Source of the DNA: Planctomycetia bacterium
GTDB taxonomy: Bacteria > Planctomycetota > Planctomycetia > Pirellulales > JACPPG01
DNA: 64,000 bases
Reading direction: 5' to 3'
Assembly (NCBI GenBank): GCA_016191115.1
Contig: JACPPG010000027.1
Location: 1-64,000 of the forward strand
The translations under genes and the position numbers were made by a program. Positions 1-8,171 of this stretch are shown piece after piece; the first letter of the stretch is position 1, and the number at the start of each line of letters is the position of its first letter. The notes beneath the pieces were generated by a model that was not told the origin of the DNA, made no database searches, and saw only the letters and a program-made list of their open reading frames with translations.

Positions 1-139
1 CAAGCTTGCCGGCGGCGCACCGGCGGGAAAGTGGGACAGGCACCGAGACGCAGCGTTGGTATGAAAGGGCTTGCGCTGTTTGTGCTCGGAGCCAGTCCCA
101 TTTTCCCGCCTCGCCATTTTGAAAAACAGAATGGCCCTG
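1..139 (+). repeat. MITE-like element, copy 1 (left end outside window)
   Basis: Partial copy of the ~157-bp quasi-palindromic element found five more times in the window. It lacks about the first 18 bases and ends in GAATGGCCCTG at 129-139. The inner arms (GCGGGAAAGTGGGACAGGC and its near complement) pair into a long hairpin. The 10 bases after it, CCCCAGCGCC, should also lie just left of the window if it made a target duplication like the other copies. A short frame reading out of the right half is not a gene. Confidence 0.9.
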
Positions 140-220
140 CCCCAGCGCCGCGGTTCGTTCCCTCCAAGGACCCTCGCCGCCTACAATCCATTGTTGGTCG
201 AGACGCGAAAGCACGACGCT

Positions 221-649
221 ATGGACTGGCACGATGCACTCGGTTGGGCGGTCGCGGTGTCCGCCGTGGCATTCGTGGGCAGTTTGATCGTCATTCCGCT
301 GCTGATTGTCAGAATTCCCGCCGACTACTTCGCCCGCCGGGAATCCGCGGCCGCCCGCCTTCAGCGGTCTCGCCATCCGGCGGTGCGCGTGGCGCTACTA
401 GTGCTCAAAAACGTGGCCGGCGTGTTGTTGCTGGCGGCCGGCGTCGTGATGCTGGCGACTCCTGGGCAGGGGATATTGTCCATCCTCGTCGGCCTGATGC
501 TGGTCGATTTCCCCGGCAAGCACGGTCTTGAACGCCGCATCGTCGGCAACCCGCGCGTGCTCAAAACGCTGAACGCCATTCGCACTCGCGCAGGCCGCGC
601 GCCGCTGGAGCGGCCAACAGCAAACCTCGTCAGGCACGGGGGTGCCTGA
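221..649 (+). CDS. small two-helix membrane protein with PGPGW-like motif
   Basis: Predicted 142-residue inner-membrane protein. It has one hydrophobic segment near residues 10-30, a basic stretch, then a second near 67-92 holding ATPGQGILSILVGLMLVDFP. This resembles the PGPGW-type putative transmembrane family, whose function is unknown. The start is placed at the ATG of MDWHDALGW. The frame stays open upstream to 71, but those codons lie in the MITE-like repeat and are not conserved protein. The stop lies just before the convergent phospholipase D gene. Confidence 0.75.
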   Translation: MDWHDALGWAVAVSAVAFVGSLIVIPLLIVRIPADYFARRESAAARLQRSRHPAVRVALLVLKNVAGVLLLAAGVVMLATPGQGILSILVGLMLVDFPGKHGLERRIVGNPRVLKTLNAIRTRAGRAPLERPTANLVRHGGA

Positions 650-672
650 CGTACAACTACTGACCTACAATG

Positions 673-1878
673 CTACAGCCACCAGCGGAGCAGGTACGCC
701 AGCCGGTCCAGGAATCGCTGCCATAGCCCGCGGCGATCGGTGTCTTCGGGCGTGACGCGGCGGCTATGTGCGATTTCCTCTTCGCAGATCCGCGCGACGA
801 GTGCGCCCAGCGGCCGTGATCTGATCACCGCCAGGAATTCGAGATTGATCTCCAGGCTGCGCGGGTCGAGGTTGGCCGAGCCGACGATCGTCCACTCGCT
901 GTCGACCACCATCACCTTGCTGTGCAGCATTTGCCGCTCGCGCTCAAAAACTTCGATCCCTCGCTTCAACAGCCGGGCGTAGAGAAAGCGCGTCGCTCGC
1001 TCCACGAGCGCCACGTCGCTCTTGCCGGGCACGACAACGCGGATGCTGGCGCGACGGCGACGGGCTTTCAGCATGGCCCGCAGCACGCGGCGGGTGGGCA
1101 GGAAGTAGGCCATCGACACGAGCACCGCCCGCCGCGTCTGGCGGATCACGCGCGTGTAGACCCGCTCGGCGCGCGAGTAGTACGGGCCCGGTCCGCTGTC
1201 GAAGAAGCGGATGAACTCCTCGGCCCGCGGCAGTTGTGCCCGGCGGTACATGCGGGGTCGCCGGTCGACGGGCTCGTGCAGCGCGCGGCGCCACGAGCGA
1301 TCAAAGCTGTCGGCGAGTTCGGGGACTTGCGGGCCGGCGATCCGCACGTGGACGTCGCGCCATCCGCCGGCGACCGAGCCCTCCCCTTGCTCCACGGCCG
1401 TTTCGGCGTCGCAGGTATCGACGATATTCATCCCGCCGAAATAGGCCACGCGGTCGTCGACCACCAGGAGCTTGCGATGGTTCCGCCGGTTGAGCACGTC
1501 GAAAAACGAGGAGAGCCGGGACAAAGCATACAAGAGCGAGTGATAGGCATGGACCCGCACTCCGGCCGCGGCCAGGGCCCCGAAGAACCCGCCCGGCGTC
1601 CCTTGGCTGCCGATGGCGTCGTACAAAAGTCGCACGTCGCGGCCCGCCTGGGCCTGTTGGCCTAGTACACTAGCGATGTCGCGGCCAGCCGTGTCGGCGG
1701 CGAAGATATAGGACTCGAGCCAGACCCGCTCGCGCGCGGCCCGGATGTCGGCGGCCATGGCGGCGATCATCGGCGACGATTCGACGAACAGCGTCAATTC
1801 GTGCCCGGCCACCGAGATCGTCGGCAGACGGCCCATAGGGGCCGGGGGCGATTTGGTTTCCGTCGATGGCGGGTCCAT
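673..1878 (-). CDS. phospholipase D superfamily cardiolipin synthase (ClsB-like)
   Basis: A 401-residue protein with two HKD catalytic motifs: HRKLLVVDD followed by GGMN (His about 134) and HSKVMVVDS followed by GSANLDPRS (His about 319). These are the paired half-sites of bacterial cardiolipin synthases, which join phospholipid head groups at the membrane. There is no N-terminal transmembrane pair, so the layout matches ClsB/YbhO rather than ClsA. The C-terminus ends in a Trp/Leu-rich amphipathic stretch. The ATG at 1878 is preferred over a GTG 39 bases upstream. Another PLD-family transferase remains possible. Confidence 0.85.
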   Translation of the reverse strand: MDPPSTETKSPPAPMGRLPTISVAGHELTLFVESSPMIAAMAADIRAARERVWLESYIFAADTAGRDIASVLGQQAQAGRDVRLLYDAIGSQGTPGGFFGALAAAGVRVHAYHSLLYALSRLSSFFDVLNRRNHRKLLVVDDRVAYFGGMNIVDTCDAETAVEQGEGSVAGGWRDVHVRIAGPQVPELADSFDRSWRRALHEPVDRRPRMYRRAQLPRAEEFIRFFDSGPGPYYSRAERVYTRVIRQTRRAVLVSMAYFLPTRRVLRAMLKARRRRASIRVVVPGKSDVALVERATRFLYARLLKRGIEVFERERQMLHSKVMVVDSEWTIVGSANLDPRSLEINLEFLAVIRSRPLGALVARICEEEIAHSRRVTPEDTDRRGLWQRFLDRLAYLLRWWL

Positions 1879-1978
1879 GCACTCAATCGTAGTCTGAAAG
1901 CCGGCCGGCGGCGGCACGGATTCGCCACGGGGCGGGGGGCCAGATTTGGGCCGCGTCGCGACCGAAGTATCCGGATAA

Positions 1979-2247
1979 GGATCGACCGAAAAATAACTTC
2001 CTGATTCTCTGACCCCTCACGGGTGCCCTCTCCCGCAAGGGGCGAGGGTATTGAGGCAGGGCCGTTCACAGATTCAAGCTTGCCGGCGGCGCACCGGCGG
2101 GAAAGTGGGACAGGCACCGAGACGAAACGTTGGTCCGAAAAGGGCTTGCGCTGTTTATGCTCGGAGCCAGTCCCATTTTCCCGCCTCGCCATTTTGAAAA
2201 ACAGAATGGCCCTGGGTATTGAGGAGAAGTTATTCTTCGGTCGATCC
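1979..2247. repeat. older inverted repeat interrupted by MITE copy 2
   Basis: Arms 1979-2000 and 2226-2247 are a 22-base inverted repeat with one mismatch (GGATCGACCGAAAAATAACT against the complement of the right arm). MITE copy 2 and its target duplication lie between the arms. Without them the loop would be about 57 bases. The palindrome is therefore older than the MITE insertion. Confidence 0.75.
2057..2214 (+). mobile_element. MITE-like element, copy 2, with perfect 10-bp target duplication
   Basis: A 158-base element from CAGGGCCGTTC to GAATGGCCCTG. It is flanked directly by GGTATTGAGG on the left (2047-2056) and GGTATTGAGG on the right (2215-2224). The two halves are imperfect inverted repeats, so the element can fold into one long hairpin. 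It carries no open frame that looks like protein. The TTGAAA at 2194-2199 lies 17 bases from TATTGA at 2217-2222, a possible promoter partly made by the element. That promoter is only a suggestion. Confidence 0.92.
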
Positions 2248-2268
2248 CAAGCCAAAACTCACAACACG

Positions 2269-4470
2269 ATGGCCAAAACCCGCAAGACGACACAGCGACA
2301 GAACGCAGCGGCTGAGGCCCCCGGCCGTGCGTGGACGGCGGTCGTGGGTGCCGCGTGCCTGGGCTACGCCTTGCTCTTCTACTTGCTCCCCGTGCAGGAG
2401 CTGGAGGGCCAATCGCGGGCGGCCATGCTGTGGCAGTATGTCCTGGTGCCGGAAGGTTTCGTGTCGTGGTGGTTCGGCGATCCGCCGCAGTTCGCGCTTG
2501 CGGATCGACTGAGCGTGTTGTCGGTCGCGGCCGCCCTCTGGTGCGTGTGCGCCCTGGCCGGATGGCTTGTGATGGGGGGCGTACGGGCCGATCGCGGGCT
2601 TTCGCGGCTTGAGACGCTGTTCTTTTCCTGCTGTGTGGGGTTTAGCGTGGTCTCCTTGTACACGCTGGGCATCGGCTTGCTGGGACTGTTGCACTTTCGA
2701 TGGATGCTTTTCTTACCCGCGCTAGGCGTCATCCTGGGAGCGGCGTGCCGCGCATGGCGGCTGACGCGAGTGAATGTGCGGGAATCCGACGCCTTGTGGG
2801 ATGACAAGCCGGAGTGGAAGAACGACCGCACGGTCCGCTGGTTGTGGTTTGCGCTGCCGTTTGCGGCCGTGATCCTTCTGGGCGGCGCCCTGCCGCCGAT
2901 CGACTTCGACGTCCGCGAGTATCACCTGCAAGTGCCCAAGGAGTTTTTCCTGAGCGGGCGCATCGGTTTCTTGCCCGACAACGCCTACGGCAACATGCCG
3001 TTGGCGAGCGAGATCGTGAGCCTGGCGGCGATGGTCGCCGTCGACGACTGGTGGTTCGGTGCTCTTGTGGGCAAGGCGATGATCGCCGGCTGCGCCCTCG
3101 TGACGGCCCTGGGATTGTTCACCGCCGGTCGCCGTTATTTCGGCCCGAAGGCCGGCGTCGTCGCGGCGCTTGTGTATCTGTCGATCCCGTGGGTGGCACG
3201 CGTTTCGGTCGCCGGGCTGATCGAAGGGGTCTCGGCGCTCTATCTGTGGGCAGCCGTGTACGCGGTGCTGCTGTGGAACGACGCTGACCAGGCCGGGGCC
3301 AGCGATTCGCGAACACCGGACCAAGGGGGGAAGGATGCTCGACCCCCAGGCATACCGCGCGCGCTCTTGGCCGGCTTCCTCGCCGGCTCCGCCGTGGCGT
3401 GCAAGTATCCCGCCGCAGTGTTTGTGCTGTTGCCACTGGGCACGTTTGTCGCGGCTCGCTCGCTGCGCAGTGGAGTAGCGGTGGGACGCGGCGGCTCATT
3501 CGTGGCGCGCTTGGCGCCGGTAGTCCTCTTTACGTTAGCTGCCGCGGCCGCTTGCGGCCCCTGGTTCGCCAAGAACTGGGTGCTCACCGGCAATCCCACG
3601 TACCCGTTGCTGTATGGAATCTTCGATGGCCGGACGCGCACCACGGAGCTCGATGATCAGTGGCGGCGCGCTCATCGGCCCGATGGTTACGGTCCCCGCG
3701 AGCTGGTTAGCGCCGTCAACAAATTTGCCTTGCAAAGCCCGTGGCAAAGTGTGTTGGTGCTCCCACTGGGGATCGCGGGAGTCGCGTGGAACCGGCGCCG
3801 CCCGATGATCGTCGCGCTATCTGTGTACGCGGCGTTTGTGCTTGCTGCCTGGTGGCTGTTGACGCATCGCATCGACCGCTTTTGGGTCCCGGTGTTGCCG
3901 GTGCTAGCGTTTCTTGGCGGGGTGGTGCTGGCAGCCCCGCTACGGCGCGAGCCGCGCGTCGCCATCGGGCTTTTCCTCGGGCTGGGAATAGCGGCAAACT
4001 GGATATTCATCGCGGCCGGCGCGGCGGACGACGCGTACTTCGTCAGTACCGCGCGGCTGCGCACCGATCCCCAGCGGGTCGACCCTTGGCATCTCTACCT
4101 CAACGAGCATGTCCCGCACGATGCGGCCGTGCTGGCTGTTGGGGACGCCCAGGTCTTCGACCTCTCGATGCCCGTCTTCTACAGCACGGTGTTCGATCCG
4201 AACCTGTTCGAGTCGCTGATGAAGGGGCGCTCGCCCGAAGAGCGGCGACGCGAGCTATCGGATCGGAACGTCGCGTTCGTCTACGTTCACTGGGGCGAAA
4301 TCGCCCGCTACCTCTCGCCGGGAAACTACGGATTCACGGAGTACGTCACACCGGGCCTGTTTGAGACACTTGTCAGCCAGCAGGTGCTCGCCGCGCCTCT
4401 TCCGATGATCGAGGGACACCTGGGGCAGGTCTTCCCAGTGCACCGGGGGACGGGGCCTGCCGCGCGATAG
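2269..4470 (+). CDS. large multi-pass membrane protein, GT-C (family 39-like) glycosyltransferase
   Basis: A 733-residue protein with about ten to twelve hydrophobic segments. The first large loop holds DFDVREYHLQVPKEFFLSG, the place where GT-C enzymes of the ArnT/PMT type carry acidic catalytic residues. A soluble C-terminal region follows the last helix (about residue 600 on). The family transfers sugars from polyprenyl phosphates on the outer face of the membrane; the substrate here cannot be told. The start is the ATG at 2269; the frame is open back to 2023 through the MITE, which is not coding. Residues around 350-360 (GGKDARPP) look like a piece of an inserted palindromic repeat. A hairpin overlaps the stop. 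Confidence 0.7.
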   Translation: MAKTRKTTQRQNAAAEAPGRAWTAVVGAACLGYALLFYLLPVQELEGQSRAAMLWQYVLVPEGFVSWWFGDPPQFALADRLSVLSVAAALWCVCALAGWLVMGGVRADRGLSRLETLFFSCCVGFSVVSLYTLGIGLLGLLHFRWMLFLPALGVILGAACRAWRLTRVNVRESDALWDDKPEWKNDRTVRWLWFALPFAAVILLGGALPPIDFDVREYHLQVPKEFFLSGRIGFLPDNAYGNMPLASEIVSLAAMVAVDDWWFGALVGKAMIAGCALVTALGLFTAGRRYFGPKAGVVAALVYLSIPWVARVSVAGLIEGVSALYLWAAVYAVLLWNDADQAGASDSRTPDQGGKDARPPGIPRALLAGFLAGSAVACKYPAAVFVLLPLGTFVAARSLRSGVAVGRGGSFVARLAPVVLFTLAAAAACGPWFAKNWVLTGNPTYPLLYGIFDGRTRTTELDDQWRRAHRPDGYGPRELVSAVNKFALQSPWQSVLVLPLGIAGVAWNRRRPMIVALSVYAAFVLAAWWLLTHRIDRFWVPVLPVLAFLGGVVLAAPLRREPRVAIGLFLGLGIAANWIFIAAGAADDAYFVSTARLRTDPQRVDPWHLYLNEHVPHDAAVLAVGDAQVFDLSMPVFYSTVFDPNLFESLMKGRSPEERRRELSDRNVAFVYVHWGEIARYLSPGNYGFTEYVTPGLFETLVSQQVLAAPLPMIEGHLGQVFPVHRGTGPAAR
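3321..3350 (+). repeat. in-frame fragment of a GGATGC-type palindromic repeat
   Basis: The segment reads as QGGKDARPP in the host protein. It resembles the right arm of the palindrome inserted in the lactone oxidase gene (34858-34882, read there as GGQDARPP). The matching left arm is not visible, so this is at most a partial or decayed insertion. It falls in a loop between predicted membrane helices. Confidence 0.45.
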
Positions 4471-4482
4471 CAGGCCCCCCCT
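4452..4482 (+). terminator. hairpin overlapping the stop codon
   Basis: GGGGCCTGC (4452-4460) and GCAGGCCCC (4470-4478) form a perfect 9-base stem with a 9-base loop that contains the TAG stop. A C-rich and short T stretch follows. The lack of a strong T run makes intrinsic termination uncertain. Confidence 0.45.
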
Positions 4483-4609
4483 TTCCCCCCTCCGCGTGCG
4501 CTACTGATATTGTCCGCCACGCGCCGTCTGGCGTAAACTGCCGCGAGCGACCGGCTTCGGCGGTCGCCGCGGACCCTGAATCGACCGCCACGGAAGACGA
4601 GAGCATCGA

Positions 4610-6724
4610 ATGGAATCGAGCCGAGCCGACACGCTGGATTTCCGGGATGGGGTTCCGTCGGAGCCCCTCACCTTCGCCCTGGAAGCTTCGTCCCGGCCCG
4701 ACGGCCTGGATGCCCAGTTGCACGCGAGCATTGCGCGCACGCAGAGGTGGCTGCTCGACCAGCAGCACCCCGAGGGCTACTGGGTGGCCGAACTGCAAGG
4801 GGATAGCATCCTCGAAAGCGAATACATCCTGCTTCTCGCCTTCCTGGGACGACATCGGACAAAAATTGCCCGCAAGGCCGCCCAGTACATCCAGAAGCAT
4901 CAGCGCGCCGACGGCGGATGGGGGATGTATCCCGGCAGCCCGCTCGACATCAGCGCCAGCGTCAAGGCGTACTTCGCGCTGAAGCTGACGGGCCACGACC
5001 CGAACGCGGACTATATGGTGCGGGCCCGCTCGGCGATCCGCGCGGCGGGGGGCGCCGACGTCGTCAACAGCTTCACGCGCTTCTACCTGGCGCTCTTGGG
5101 CCAGATTCCCTACGACGAGTGCCCGGCCGTTCCACCGGAGGTGGTGCTCCTGCCCAAGTGGTTCCCGATCAATCTGTACTCGGTGAGCGCCTGGACGAGG
5201 ACAATCCTGGTGCCGCTGTCAATCATGTCGGCCTGCCAGCCGGTGGCTGAAATCGCGCCCGAGCTGGGCATCCGTGAGCTTTTCTGGAAAGAGCCCTGCG
5301 ATTGGCCGGTGCTGCGGTGCCCTGGCCTCAAGGGGGGCACGGGCCCGCTGAGCTGGGACCGCTTCTTCCGTGTCGTCGATCGCCTGCTGCACGCCTGCCA
5401 GCGGTGGCACATTCTCCCGGCGCGAAGGCGCGCGCTGACGGTCGCCCTGGCCTGGATGTGCGAACGCTTCCAAGGAAGCGATGGACTTGGCGCCATCTTT
5501 CCACCCATGGTGTGGAGCATCGTCGCCTTGCGCGCGCTAGGTTATGAAGACGACTCGCCCGAGTTGCGCTATTGCTACGAGCAACTCGACGGGCTGATCA
5601 TCGAGGAAGAGGAGACCGTGCGGCTGCAACCGTGCAAGTCGCCGGTTTGGGACACGGCGATCACGTTGCGGGCCCTGGCCTCGCGCGGGGTCTCGCCGCG
5701 GCACGACGCGGTGGTGCCGGCCGTCCGCTGGCTGCTGGATCGTCAGATCGATCGCGCCGGCGACTGGGCCAAGACAACGCCGGCCAGTGCGGGCGGCTGG
5801 TGCTTCGAGCATCGCAATGAGTTCTACCCGGACCTCGACGACACGGCGATGGTGCTGATGGCGTTGGCGGAGCAGTTTTCGCCGTCGGCCGGCGGCGTCG
5901 CCACCACGGGCGCGATGAGCGGCGACAATCGCGATCCACGTCCCGAAGCCGACGCGGAGGCCATCCTTGCCCGCACCACGCGCGCCATCGAGCGCGGCGA
6001 GCAATGGGCGCTGGCGATGCAGAACCGCGACGGAGGGTGGGGCGCTTTCGATCGCGACAACGACCGCCAGTTCCTCTGCTACGTCCCGTTCGCCGATCAC
6101 AACGCGATGATCGATCCCAGCACGCCCGACCTCACGGCGCGCGTGATCGAGGCGCTTGGCCAGCTTGGACATCGGGTGGGAGAGCCGGCGATCGACCGCG
6201 CCGTCGCCTACTTGCGCACCTGTCAGGAGAGCGACGGAAGCTGGTTCGGCCGCTGGGGCGTCAACTACATCTACGGGACATGGCAAGTGCTGACCGGCTT
6301 GCGGGCCGTCGGCGTCGATCCGGCCGATCCGGCGGTCGTCGCCGCCGCTAATTGGCTCGTGGCGCACCAAAAGGCGTCGGGCGCCTGGGGCGAATCGCCC
6401 GACAGCTACGCCGATCCGCGACACAAAGGGCGCGGGCCGGCGACCGCCTCGCAGACGGCGTGGGCCGTGCTGGGCCTTGTGGCGGCCGGCTGGCACAGCC
6501 ACGAAGCGACGCTTCGCGGTGCTCGCTATCTGGCCGATACGCAGAACCCCGACGGCACCTGGACCGAGCACGAATTTACCGGCACGGGCTTCCCGCGCGT
6601 GTTCTACCTCCGCTACCACTGGTACCCGATCTACTTTCCGCTGATGGCGTTATCCCGTTTTGCGGCGGCAAACGCCGAACTTGGCGACGACGAGACAACC
6701 GCCCCATCGACCGCCGCCGCGTAG
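4610..6724 (+). CDS. shc: squalene-hopene cyclase
   Basis: A 704-residue enzyme that cyclises squalene to hopene, the first committed step of hopanoid synthesis, at the membrane surface. The acid motif DLDD is at residues 408-411 (family pattern DXDD). Several QW-type repeats are visible, such as QNRDGGWGAF, QESDGSWFGRWG and QNPDGTWTEHEFTGTGFP. The C-terminus has the typical FYLRYHWYPIYFPLMALSRF. Length is normal for the family. Some residues between the DLDD motif and the next repeat (about 430-460) look like a low-complexity insertion. hpnH follows 172 bases downstream, which fits a hopanoid cluster. Confidence 0.96.
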   Translation: MESSRADTLDFRDGVPSEPLTFALEASSRPDGLDAQLHASIARTQRWLLDQQHPEGYWVAELQGDSILESEYILLLAFLGRHRTKIARKAAQYIQKHQRADGGWGMYPGSPLDISASVKAYFALKLTGHDPNADYMVRARSAIRAAGGADVVNSFTRFYLALLGQIPYDECPAVPPEVVLLPKWFPINLYSVSAWTRTILVPLSIMSACQPVAEIAPELGIRELFWKEPCDWPVLRCPGLKGGTGPLSWDRFFRVVDRLLHACQRWHILPARRRALTVALAWMCERFQGSDGLGAIFPPMVWSIVALRALGYEDDSPELRYCYEQLDGLIIEEEETVRLQPCKSPVWDTAITLRALASRGVSPRHDAVVPAVRWLLDRQIDRAGDWAKTTPASAGGWCFEHRNEFYPDLDDTAMVLMALAEQFSPSAGGVATTGAMSGDNRDPRPEADAEAILARTTRAIERGEQWALAMQNRDGGWGAFDRDNDRQFLCYVPFADHNAMIDPSTPDLTARVIEALGQLGHRVGEPAIDRAVAYLRTCQESDGSWFGRWGVNYIYGTWQVLTGLRAVGVDPADPAVVAAANWLVAHQKASGAWGESPDSYADPRHKGRGPATASQTAWAVLGLVAAGWHSHEATLRGARYLADTQNPDGTWTEHEFTGTGFPRVFYLRYHWYPIYFPLMALSRFAAANAELGDDETTAPSTAAA

Positions 6725-6896
6725 AGGCCGACAACCTGCTGACCACTGTTCCGCGTGCCACCGGCTTCGCCCGTGCGTGCCGTGCGAGAGAGCAGGCACA
6801 GGCAGGGCCAGGGGCACACGAACGTGACGCGCGGCAGCGACCCGGTTATCGCCAGACTACCTTTACATCCAAGCACCATCCGCCGAGGAGCTTCCC

Positions 6897-7916
6897 ATGC
6901 GGTTTCCGCTTTCTCTGACGCGCCGGATGGCGACGTACCTTCTGAAGAAGAAGCTCGCCGGCGAGGCGAAGTTCCCACTGGTGTTGATGCTCGAGCCGTT
7001 GCACGCCTGCAACCTGACGTGTACCGGATGCGGACGCATCCGCGAGTACACGAGCACGATCCGCGACAAGCTTTCGGTCGACGAATGCCTGGCGAGCGTC
7101 GACGAGTGCGGCGCGCCGGTCGTCAGCATTTGCGGTGGCGAGCCGATGATCTATCCGGGCCTCGAAGAGCTCGTGACCGCGATCCTCGCCCGCAACAAGC
7201 ACATCTATCTGTGCACCAACGGCATGTTCATCCGCAAGAAGCTAGCGGGCTTCCGGCCGGACAGCCGGTTCTTCTTCAACGTCCACCTGGACGGGATGGA
7301 AGAAACCCACGATCTGGCCGTCGAGCGCAAGGGAGTGTTTCAGGAAGCGATCGAGGGGATCAAGGCGGCCAAGGCGGCGGGCTTCCTGGTCTGCACCAAC
7401 ACGACGATCTACAAAGAAACCGACATGAATGAGATCGCCGTGTTGTTGGCCTATCTGACCGAGTTGGGCGTCGATGGTTTCATGATGTCGCCGGCCTACG
7501 GCTACGCGGCGGTCGAGCAGACCAATCCGCTGGCGGCCCAGCAGATTTTCATGACCCGCGACGAGATCCACGCAAAGTTCCGCCAGGCGAAGCAGTTGCT
7601 GCGGCGGTTCAAGCTCAACACGTCGCCGATTTACCTGGAATTCCTCCGCGGCGAGCGCGAGCTGAAGTGCGCCGCCTGGGCCAATCCGACCCGCAACGTC
7701 CGCGGCTGGAAGGGCCCCTGCTACTTGATCACCGATGCGCACCACAAGACCTACCAGGACCTGATCCAGCTTACGGATTGGGACAAGCTGGGCCGGGGCA
7801 ACGACCCGCGGTGCGAGCACTGCATGGTGCACTGCGGCTTCGAGCCGGCGGCGGTGCTGGGCGTCAACAAGCGACTGGGCGACACGCTGAAAATGGCCCT
7901 CTGGCAGTTGACCTGA
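6897..7916 (+). CDS. hpnH: hopanoid biosynthesis radical SAM protein HpnH
   Basis: A 339-residue radical SAM enzyme. Its CxxxCxxC cluster motif is C38, C42 and C45 (ACNLTCTGCGR), which binds the 4Fe-4S cluster. The family attaches an adenosyl group to hopene to give adenosylhopane, the start of the extended side chain. CGGEPMIYPGLEEL is the SAM-binding GGEP region. The C-terminal part has further cysteines (CEHCMVHCGFEP). The start is the ATG with GAGGAG a few bases upstream. It lies downstream of shc in the same direction. No other hpn genes are in the window. Confidence 0.95.
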   Translation: MRFPLSLTRRMATYLLKKKLAGEAKFPLVLMLEPLHACNLTCTGCGRIREYTSTIRDKLSVDECLASVDECGAPVVSICGGEPMIYPGLEELVTAILARNKHIYLCTNGMFIRKKLAGFRPDSRFFFNVHLDGMEETHDLAVERKGVFQEAIEGIKAAKAAGFLVCTNTTIYKETDMNEIAVLLAYLTELGVDGFMMSPAYGYAAVEQTNPLAAQQIFMTRDEIHAKFRQAKQLLRRFKLNTSPIYLEFLRGERELKCAAWANPTRNVRGWKGPCYLITDAHHKTYQDLIQLTDWDKLGRGNDPRCEHCMVHCGFEPAAVLGVNKRLGDTLKMALWQLT

Positions 7917-8081
7917 GCAGCGATTGGCGATTAGCAACTAGCCGGAGCTGCCGCCCGCTGCGTGCCAGCCATTCTCGGTGCTCTGCGTTTTTGCGTGTGT
8001 CCATCTGGTGTGTCCACCCTATTGCCGCGTCTGGCTTAAAAAGGTGTCGCCGGGTGCATGGCACCGCGCCACTTTTCCGAC

Positions 8082-8155
8082 GTAGGGCGCACTGCGTGCA
8101 CCGGGTCGCGCGAACGGTCCTCGCACGGTGCCATGGTGCTCGCAGAGCACCCTAC
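8082..8155. repeat. GTAGGGTGC hairpin family, copy 1
   Basis: Imperfect inverted repeat with outer arms GTAGGGCGCACTGCGTGCAC (from 8082) and GGTGCTCGCAGAGCACCCTA (from 8135). The same arms recur at 15171-15369 and 33344-33474. It lies in the gap between the convergent hpnH and LarA-like genes. Confidence 0.8.
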
Positions 8156-8171
8156 AATAGGTGCGTCTCCC

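Noticed and set aside
71..141. Short reading frame [11 protein letters not shown]... at the ends of MITE copies, sometimes fused to downstream genes
   Set aside because: It is just the right half of the repeat read in one frame. It recurs only where the MITE recurs, and the downstream genes have better internal starts.
2194..2222. Promoter TTGAAA-17-TATTGA as a confirmed feature
   Set aside because: The match is modest, occurs at only one copy, and depends on the target sequence. Kept only as a remark.
5537..6619. Long minus-strand open frame opposite shc
   Set aside because: Shadow of the shc codon pattern; Arg/Ala-rich with no motifs.
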